Origin: Straminergon stramineum
Taxonomy: Eukaryota > Streptophyta > Bryopsida > Hypnales > Calliergonaceae
Direction: 5' to 3'
DNA length: 64,000 nt
Assembly (NCBI GenBank): GCA_963920665.1
Contig: OY987265.1
Location: 38,073,001 to 38,137,000 of the forward strand
Below the pieces are notes generated by a model. The model made no database searches, was not told the DNA's origin, and was given only the letters and a program-made list of their open reading frames with translations. Positions 55,976 through 64,000 of the stretch are shown here, piece after piece. Both the position numbers and the translations under genes were made by a program. Positions within the stretch are counted from its first letter, which is position 1, and each line of letters begins with the position of its first letter.

Positions 55976-57863
55976 GAGGATGCTGGAACTTGGCCTCCAG
56001 CCTCGACCTTCTTCTTGCCTTTTGCCTAGGCCTTTTTTTCCTTGTCCTTGTCCTTCTCCTTCTCCGCGAGCTTGGCAAGTCGATTTGCTTCCTTCTTCTC
56101 CTTAGTGGTGAAAAGGACTTGAAAGTGGGCTTTTTTTTTCGGTCATTGGCTTCCCTCTTGGCAATGGCCTTCCTCCTCTGCTTGTCCGTCATGCCTGCAA
56201 ACTCATCGACATCCAAATCTATGGCCCCTTTGCCATCCAAAGATGCCCGTAGCTGCACCTCTCATGAATGAGTGAATGTCGGTGCACAGTCCAAGTACCA
56301 AGCTCCTCCACTGAGGTGAGCCGTGGTGAACGTGTGCATCTGGTTTGGCGAGAACATATAGTCCCCTAAGCTACGGTCCAACCATGAAGTGAGGAAAGGA
56401 GGCAAGTCCTTCCTTTCGATTGTTCCCTTCGCTTCGAGTTCATACTTGAAGTAGCTATAGAGAATAAAAAACCATCTTTAGAGGTATGTACAGAAATAAA
56501 GATCAAAAGACTTAAGGAGGAATACTATATCATCTACTATGAAGACCATCTTGAAAATCAAGGAGTTATGATGACTTTACAAATTTCGAAAAAACTATGC
56601 AAAAGGTTGAAGGGTCAACAACATCCAAATCAAGCCACCCAGAATTGGTCCTAGAGACATGCAATTATTATAAATTGTGAAAAAGTAAAGACATGCCTAC
56701 AACCCCAATTGCTTGAAAGCAAGATTCAAGGTATACTTGGAGTTACATTGAATTTGAATCATCCACTCAACTACACATTCGACGTGAAGGAAATCAATCA
56801 AATTCTAAAGAATCATACATCTCATTTTAGAGAAATGCTTACATACTAAACCGATCCAAATCGCAAGGGGCAAGAAACATACCGGTAGAGAACCCTTCGA
56901 ACCACCAAGTTGGACCCCTCATAATTCAAAAAGGATCCCCCCTTCTTGAAATAATTTCCTCCTTTTCAAGTAGGGTTGGAAGCCTTGGTCCTATATTTTC
57001 CTCCTCCATCCCTTGATGTACTCCGGTAAGGTCTTAGGCTGCATCGGCATAGTCATGTTGATCTTGATGTTGTCCTGTTGAGCCACCCCATCAAAGTACT
57101 CTACTGCCGCATCTTCGATTTGTCTAAATTGATCAGCACAAGTATTAGTTTCACTATGTCATGAAGATTGAAGAGACATTAGAAATTGAAGAGTGTAGTC
57201 TTGAGAAGCATAAATGAAACACTAGAATTCAACGAGAACACATGGGAATTGACTTACCCCTATGAACTAGACACACTTCTTCAAGAATGGTCCTAAGTGT
57301 GTCTCGAAGACAGGCATGGCCGGGAACTTCCTTACATCATGAGATGGGATGGAGACATTCCCCCACTACAAGAATTTTATCTTGTGATTTGGTGTGGTGT
57401 TGCAAGTGGCCACCATTTGAAGTTTTTTGAGTGTCATCTCTGGCACCTCGTTGGAGCTCTAATGCCTCTCCACCTACAATAGCCAGAATGAATTGAATCA
57501 AATGTGTAAATGAAGATTTAAACAATAGAAATTCAATGCATCATTTGATAAGCATGAGAACTCACCTCTTGAAGGAACCCATCCCCATGAGCAAGATTGG
57601 CCATCATGAGCAACTTGATCATCTTCACGTACAGTTTCATGTTCTTCTCCTTTGCCCCTACTTGCATGGCATGAGTAGCCCCTTCTGCAGTCTTCTCATC
57701 TATCGGTGTTGTCTCATGATACTTTTGAAGCACTGTATTTGCCACTTGCACAATCTCTTATTGTAGAGTCCTACGGACTAGGAATCAATAATGTCTACAA
57801 GCAATAAACATTGAACATAAGAAACCAAATAGACGTGGCATAAACATAGAAGGTGTATCTCAC

Positions 57864-58908
57864 CATGAAGACAAATGAGGTGAAGACCTTAGCCGGCATG
57901 GAATACCATGTCTTCCTCAGTGGCAAGGCAAAACACCTTTTCCTCTCTGATGGCCTCAACATGTTGTTGAACCTTTCCATCGGTAGCAAGCCATATTTTT
58001 GCACTTGGTACAATGTATGTACCAAATTTGTCTTCACGTAGGAGTCCTTCGTAGATTTGCATAGTAGGCAGAAGGCAATGTTTTGAGAAATTCTTTTTGC
58101 AACTGCAAGTTGACAAGAAATACACATTTAGAACTTAAAATAAATACGCACTATAATTTGTGAACTCACTTGTTGATGTCATGCATGACCTGTATGAAAA
58201 TCTCAATTTTCCCTTTGATGTCCAAAAGAATGCAGTCCACCGCATAGTGCCAATTGGGATTCGAGGAATACAGCTTGAAAATGACGTTCATCCAAGCCAA
58301 ACGACGGTGGTTTCCATCACAGACGAAGAACTTCAAGTTCTTTAGGAACTTGAGTGCGGACTGGGAATCCACATACTCCTCGAACGTATCATTCTTCTAC
58401 TTCCATATAGGGTCCTATGCATCCATGTCTTTTGTCGTGAACTCCAAAGTCTCGCTCGCCTCATTCATGGTGGATACGTAGAAAACGGCCACCCCATCTC
58501 GGTATCCACATACAAATTCTCTCTCCATCAGTTGGACATCGCATAAAAGAGTTGGTTGCACCATTGGCATGGCCACAAGTCGGTAGAGTGGAATCGAAAG
58601 CTGGAAGATGTTTTTTGGTTTCATCCTCAATGCATTGATAGTAGAAACTGAGTCTAACTTTTGCAACCTCCATAGGTCGTCCTCCAACAAGTCTTTCTCC
58701 TCTTTGTCCATCACATCCATCTCCATTGTGTTCTCTTCTTTTTCTCTTCCGATTTTGGGTTGGGTAGTATCATCTGTCCCCGACGTTTCAACAATTCTAT
58801 CATCTTGAGTTTCTGTCACGGGGGTCACGTCCATCTGCCAAACCAACCATATAGCACGATGACAAAAATTGGAATGAAATTGAATAGATGACGAGAGATA
58901 TGGGGAAA
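57864..58908 (-). other. ParB/sulfiredoxin-like domain segment of the pseudogene
   Basis: The frame includes LWRLQKLDSVS, LYRLVAMPMVQPTLL, FVCGYRDGVAVFYVS and FLKNLKFFVCDGNHRRLAWM. A hydrophobic strand followed by D-G-N-H-R and a helix is the core signature of ParB-type domains. A donor (AA|GTGAGT) near 58169 ends this block. The next block contains SYVKTNLVHTLYQVQKYG and ends at a good donor at 57863. Two TAG stops (58415-58417 and 58397-58399) interrupt it. Assignment is by motif only. Confidence 0.55.
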
Positions 58909-59814
58909 TCAAATTCCATGGAAATGCTAGGAACTCTTCACTTCCAACTCCAACATCAAAAGCACTTGTATTAAAAATACTGGAAGGTGTTTAAAAATGA
59001 GTGTATCCAAAGACCACACCTATCATAAACCATAGGTAGGAAATTGGATTACAAAATGAGGTCCATTAACCCTCAATAATCTCAACATCATTCTCTGAGT
59101 TTGAGCTCAAAAGAATGATGACCTCTCCAAACCACCCCACACTCTCACTACAATGACACTCTTTAGCCTAAGGACTAACAATGGACATAGACATCTGTGG
59201 CTCTAAGTTGTATTCAGTCTCGGAACTCTCTACAGAAAACTCTGGCTACTTATGCTTGCAAGAATATCCTGCAATGAGGTGCCTAGGCCAGTATGTATTG
59301 CGACTAACCTCAGAGACCTTTGAAGCACCTTCGGGACAACAAGGTGGACTCCTAATATCTTCCTCCCTTACCAAGTCTTCTTCCTAGTCGTCCTCAACGT
59401 CAGAGTCACTTGATGCATCGTCATCCACATGAGTAGGAGTCTTTGGCTCTAATTTTTCGCCAATGTCCTCACCCACAACCGTCCCTATTTCCTTACATGA
59501 GCTCAAGGGGTGTAGACTAGATCCAACTTGGCCCTGAAACCAAATCCATGCCAAGTGGGGTTAGCTATAGATGGAACACTAGAACATAGAGCAAAGATGC
59601 AACCCATCACTAAAATGATTGACGATGATCCAAATAGCAAAACAAAAAACTAAACATTGTCAAAGAGAGCCTAGAGCGGGTTTAGGGTGTAAATCTACAT
59701 CTAGAGAATCGAAGTAGCACCCCTAAAAGGCCAATTGGTGTGTTGGTAGGCTTTGTAGTATGTGGCCCAAATATGACAAACGAGAAACAAATAGAAAAAG
59801 ACTAATTTTGAAAA

Positions 59815-60790
59815 AAAAGAGCCACACCCATCTTCTTCTCAGTGACACCCTTTCCTTGCCTCTTGCGCGTCCAATGAAAAGAGTGGGATCATAACACACT
59901 AGATATGGAGGAAGGACGAGGAAATCCAAAAAAATATGTAAGGGAAGCAGGTAGCCTGCAATGCAACCACCACTCTTGGCATGGCGCATCCCTATGAGTG
60001 AGCCCATGCTGTCACGATTGCGGCCCTTCCTCAACAACAAGGTCCCATTTCGAGGGCTCGTGTTGGCACCCTTAGGGGCCAATCTCATGAAAAGAGTGAG
60101 ATCATAACACACCAAACGGGAGGAATAAGAGGAAATCTAAAAAAAATATAAGGGAAGCGGTTTAGCATGCAGCTCGGCCTGTCCTTGTGAGTGAGCCCAT
60201 ACCGTCACGGCCGCGGCCCTTCAACAACAACAGGGTCCCATTTTGAGGGGGTCATGCTTGCACCCCTCCTAGAGCTAGTTGGATCCGATTGACCCTTGGG
60301 GGGTGCCAACATGACCCCCTCAAAATGGAACCTTTTTTTTAAAAAAACACCACAATTTCAAAAAAAAATGAGCTGCACCCGTCTTCTTCTCAGTGACACC
60401 CTTTCCCTGCCTCTTGCATGTCTAATGAAAAGAGTGGAATCATAACACACTAGACAAGGAGGAAGGGTGAGGAAATAAAAAAAATGTAAGGGAAGCGGGT
60501 AGTCCGCAGCGTGGTGCGTCCCTATAAGTGAGCCCATGCCGTCATGACCGCGACCCTTCTTCAACAGTAGGGTCCCGTTTTGAGGGGTCGTGCTAGCACC
60601 CTTAGGGGCCAGTCTCATGAAAAGAGTGAGATCATAACAGACCAAGTAGGGAGGAATAAGAGAAAATCCAAAAAGAATGTAAGGGAAGCGGTTTAGCAAG
60701 CGGCGCGACCACCACTTCCGGAGCGGCCCGTCCTTATGAGTGAACCCATGTCGTCACAACCATGGCCCTTCAACAACAACAAGGTCTTGA
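59815..60790 (-). repeat. Two-level tandem array (units of about 540 and 420 bp, each with two half-units)
   Basis: The block starting CTTCTTCTCAGTGACACCCTTTCC (59830 and 60380) appears twice. The half-unit marker ATGAAAAGAGTG.GATCATAACA occurs four times, near 59873, 60087, 60424 and 60615. GAGTGA.CCCATG.CGTCAC and GGCCCTTC..CAACAACA are also repeated four times. The related minus frames 59723-60115 and 60358-60699 are products of the array. Confidence 0.8.
60234..60332. repeat. Long hairpin, arms of about 33 bp
   Basis: GGTCCCATTTTGAGGGGG...GCACCCC (60234-60266) is the near-perfect inverse of GGGGTGCC...CCCCCTCAAAATGGAACC (60300-60332), with a loop of about 33 bp. It sits at the junction of the two larger tandem units and is missing between the other half-units. 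Confidence 0.8.
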
Positions 60791-63630
60791 GAGGGTGGGT
60801 ACAGAAAGGAACAAGTACTTGAAGACAATCGAACCTGGATCAAGTTAGGATTTGCTGTTGGAGTCCTGAGAAGCTACAACATTGGGATCTCTTTGTGGTC
60901 TCCTTCTCCATCGCACACTCGACTTCGAGTTGTCCTCATTGCCTTTATGGTGGGGTCCCTCTGTTGGAGAGATCGATGATCAAATTGTAAGAATGTGTTC
61001 AAATTGGTAGCTCGAGAAAATAAAAAAATTGAGCTTGGAGGCCGCGGCACAAGGAGCCAGTGCCTCTCGATGGCAACTTGGGGCACCAAGCAAGCCCAGG
61101 AGGCCGACTCCGCCAAAGGTGGCAGCGGCCTTCCCTGTCCTCCCCATTGGAGAGTCGCTTTTGGAAACTGCTAAAAAAATGACGATGTCATCATGGGGCC
61201 GCGCAAGTAGAAGATTCAATGCCGTCAAATTCTTTCTATTTCGGACTTCTTAAAGTTGCAATATCCCTTCCCGAATCTACTTGTGGGATTGATTAAGTGG
61301 CATCAGGATTTCCCAATTCCCACATCCAGAGGAGAGTGGGCATGCTCAAATGAAGGACACAGTGCAATATAGGTGCTACTCGCAGAAAGGGCACGATTAT
61401 GCGGAGCAAGTGCACGATGACATGACTAGTCACTACGAAGGCAACGCAACGCAATTGAGGCGGATTTCAATTCTTTTTTATATTTCAAAAATTATTGTTT
61501 AGAATGTTTGCAGATGACGTTTAGAGTAAATGGTGATTTATAATGTCCTTCACTGACTTCACGAAATTCTACAACCTATTGAAATTTTTCATTAATAGTA
61601 AACAATGGATTATTTTTCATTAGTTGTTGGTCAAATAGAACTTAATAGTCTCCATTTCTATAAATGGAAGAATTTTATAAAATTATTTTTATAAATATTT
61701 GTTGACCTCCAAGGTATACATTGTGAGTACTCTAGAAAATCAAGTCGTGGCCATCATTGGTGTCCTCTAGTTTCACTTGTCTGATTTAACATTTCCATTC
61801 GAATAGTTTGGTTCATCTCCTAGAATGCGGAGTTTTACACTCTACTTTGGCTAACACACATGGAAAATTACTTTGTCAATTGAATGATGAAATCAAGTTG
61901 TTCCCCCACTATGACCCCGTGATGGACCTATTTTTCAAATAAAGGACTACTTCCATACTACTTTTCTCTACCGACATGTCACTACTAGAATCTTGAATTT
62001 CAATCATCAAAGGCATAGTTATGGTGTCCTCTCTAAAACTTGCTAGTTCGTGAAGAAATTTCAAATACGAAAATACAATGACTAGTTGCTCACATTCTTT
62101 ACATGTCCAGAGCGCTCTCCTCTTGATTGACTTTGTCTGGTGCTATTGTCCTTGGATTCTTCCTACACAGCCTCAAGATTTTGCACTCATAGAAGTTGCT
62201 CTCCAACACTAGTCTCTTCTCCAAATTGCAAAACTTTGGGAGAATCATATGCCGATGATTGACCGGTCTTTGCTAGTATCTTCTTTCTTCATGTCATCCT
62301 CACCTGCCTAAGTGCTTTGGAACTCGAAAAGAAAAGAGTCCTACATTGTCTTTGTTTCTTTGTTTGATGGAAAACTACGACGTCTGAGCTACCGGAGTCT
62401 ACTCGCATGAGGCAACAAAGGATAGCTACAAGCAACTCAAACACTACACCAAAAGTCTAGTCCGATAGTCCTATAGTGAAGACTCTTCTTTGCCATGGAT
62501 GCCGCACACTTTTGCATAAAAATATGGAAGCTGGCTTTGGCGTCCAGTGGCATTTATTGGCCGGCTATTCAATATCCCTACTATCCAAATAGTGATAGTG
62601 TACTTTGGCGTCTACTTTAATGTGCTTGCAGAATTAAAAGTAGTACCTTCCTTTGGATAATGGGCAGATCCCACATAGGAATGGATTAAAATGAGACAAT
62701 ATTACTTTACCTCATAAAAGTCACAGTCATCAAGAAATGGTGGCAGCTTCTTCCGACAATATAAATCTCTAGCACTCTTCCTATAGGATCCATATAATAT
62801 TAGGAGGATTTAATCCATAATGTTTACTCTTCATCACTCAATAAATCTAGGGAGACGATTCACACGCATTACTCCAACGGAAATTCAAATCGAGTAATGG
62901 TGATGAAATATTACAAAGCCGCCGTTGTTCTTTCAATTGTAATTTAATTAATATGTCTCTTTCAAGTTGTGCTTGATGGTGCAAGTACTTGGACATTTAC
63001 TGAAAGTGAGTACTTACTATGTATCCACAATTGGGCCATTGGGCCGTCTTCTACTTATGTCCAAGTAAAGGATATATGAGAGGCATCCCCCAACTTCTCT
63101 GGAAACCAGTCCCAAGAAATCACTACCTCCATTATGAGTTACCAAGGACCGGTGTCGCATTGTAAATGTGTTCATTATGTGAAAATACATAATTGTTTGT
63201 TAAATTAGAGGATTTTATTCTAGAGTCTCAACAAACAAATGGGGTCATACTCCACTTGAACTCTTTTTTTTCTTACCTCTATTTGACAAACATTTAGTTC
63301 TTTGATTTCTACAGTTGAAGATATTTTAATATTTTAGTTAGTTTGTTTGAAGTTGTAAAAACAAAAGGTAAAGCTTATTTTACCTTTTCTTTATTTTTAT
63401 TTTTTTTAATGAATTAGAAATCCACGTAGATGATGTGGATAGACTTATCGAGGATAGGAGGTAGCCCATGGGTGTATTATGGCCCCATGTGGTATCTTAG
63501 TGGCCAAAATCCACTAGCTTAGGTGGATGGCATGGAGGTTGAGGTGGCGAATGAGGTGGAGGATCATCTTCTTCCTCCTCCTTATTTGCGTAGGGGAACC
63601 CGTCACTTTGGGAGGGCATTGCACATTGTA
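60791..63630. other. Intergenic, nothing recognised
   Basis: 60870-61260 is GC-richer with overlapping frames of 74-82 codons that have no resemblance I can name. From 61450 on the sequence is mostly AT-rich. The minus and plus frames stay short. 63523-63735 opens a 70-codon plus frame that runs into the tandem repeat and is not called. Confidence 0.4.
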
Positions 63631-63639
63631 CATGGAAAG

Positions 63640-64000
63640 TTTGGTAATGAAATTTTGAGAGCTTTTATATCTTATTTTTTTGTTTTCAAAAAGCTATCAC
63701 TCATTAAGCTTGGAGTTAGTATGTGTAAGTTATGAGTTTGGGAGTGAAGTGTTGTAGAACTACCTCAAACTTTCAAGAGAGTGAGCTTTGGTAAACTATA
63801 AAAGGTAGAAAGTACCTTAATTTTGAGTGAAACTTGGGGAGTTTGTAGATACTTCTTTTATCTTTTCAAAATGAGTTTATTTTCTTGATTTGGAGCTAGT
63901 ATGTGAAAGTTACGGGCTTCAGAATGACAGAGTAAAGAGATACTTTCGGGTTTGCAAGAGAGTGAACTTTGAAAGACTATGAAATGTGGAAAGTACTTTA
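63640..64000 (+). repeat. Tandem repeat of about 182 bp, two units, running off the window
   Basis: GGAGTTAGTATGTGTAAGTTA (63711) recurs as GGAGCTAGTATGTGAAAGTTA (63892). GAGAGTGAGCTTTGGTAAAC (63776) recurs as GAGAGTGAACTTTGAAAGAC (63958). Both give a period of about 181-182 bp. This is in the usual size range of plant satellite monomers, and the array may continue beyond the edge. Confidence 0.75.

Larger units (their letters stand above)
54269..59532 (-). pseudogene. Decayed multi-exon gene: ParB-like domain plus N6/N4 DNA methyltransferase
   Basis: Read on the minus strand, a series of exon-like blocks with GT-AG junctions (for example ATG|GTGAGA at 57863, GAG|GTGAGT at 57565, CG|GTATGT near 56880) encodes, in order: an acidic N-terminus (59532-59040), a ParB-like domain (58908-57864), a middle region (57766-56270), a Lys/Glu-rich linker (56250-55980), an N6/N4-methyltransferase core (55975-54593) and a tail (to about 54270). 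The blocks carry about 20 in-frame stops: 15 TAG, 3 TAA and 2 TGA. At least three frameshifts are also present (in the G-run near 56933, the A-run near 56130, and near 55715). The fused architecture is common in phage proteins, and the introns show it has lived in a eukaryotic nucleus. Whether it belonged to a transposon is unknown; no flanking TIR or LTR was found. Exon limits are approximate. Confidence 0.65.

Noticed and set aside
54269..59532. Reassigned genetic code (TAA/TAG read as glutamine) to explain the in-frame stops
   Set aside because: The three intact genes contain no in-frame TAR and use only CAR for Gln, and the block also has at least three frameshifts and two TGAs, which point to decay.
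54269..59532. U-to-C RNA editing restoring CAR from TAR and CGA from TGA, as in fern, lycophyte and hornwort organelles
   Set aside because: The stop pattern would fit, but the gene has spliceosomal-type introns and lies among nuclear repeats, where such editing is not known. Frameshifts would remain.

Overview
The window is nuclear DNA of a land plant. The evidence is spliceosomal GT-AG introns in every recognisable gene, a plant-type GH9 endoglucanase ending in a CBM49 module, and long AT-rich intergenic tracts full of MITEs and decayed retroelements. The species cannot be named from the sequence. The low gene density suggests a fairly large genome, and a non-seed plant is possible but not shown. 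All gene models here were made by eye.

Layout. (1) 1-2927, plus strand: the 3' nine exons of the nucleolar protein 6 (NOL6/Nrap) gene. (2) 4.3-14.6 kb: repeats, including TTAA-bounded elements with TTAACCC...GGGTTAA ends, a GC-richer block with several tandem arrays, and an (AT)n microsatellite. (3) 14636-18247, minus strand: an intact three-exon gene for a protein of about 830 residues with a P-loop NTPase and a restriction-endonuclease-like C-terminus, the architecture of Crinkler/RHS-type proteins. (4) 19.9-45 kb: a repeat field holding a 0.8-kb tandem duplication, more TTAA-bounded elements, four CACTA-type MITEs with perfect 3-bp target duplications, a Ty3/gypsy integrase-chromodomain remnant, and a 2.24-kb solo LTR nested in a TTAA element. 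(5) 47887-52187, minus strand: a nine-exon GH9 endoglucanase gene. (6) 54269-59532, minus strand: a decayed, intron-bearing gene combining a ParB-like domain with a beta-class N6/N4 DNA methyltransferase, an arrangement typical of phages. It has about 20 in-frame stops, nearly all TAG or TAA. (7) 59.8-60.8 kb: a two-level tandem array with a hairpin. (8) 63.6-64 kb: the start of a tandem repeat of about 182 bp that runs off the window.

The intact genes (NOL6 for ribosome biogenesis, GH9 for cell-wall glucan) are ordinary and unrelated to each other. The unusual content is the intact NTPase-nuclease gene, the ParB-methyltransferase pseudogene with its one-sided CAR-to-TAR decay, and the population of TTAA-targeted, piggyBac-like non-autonomous elements.
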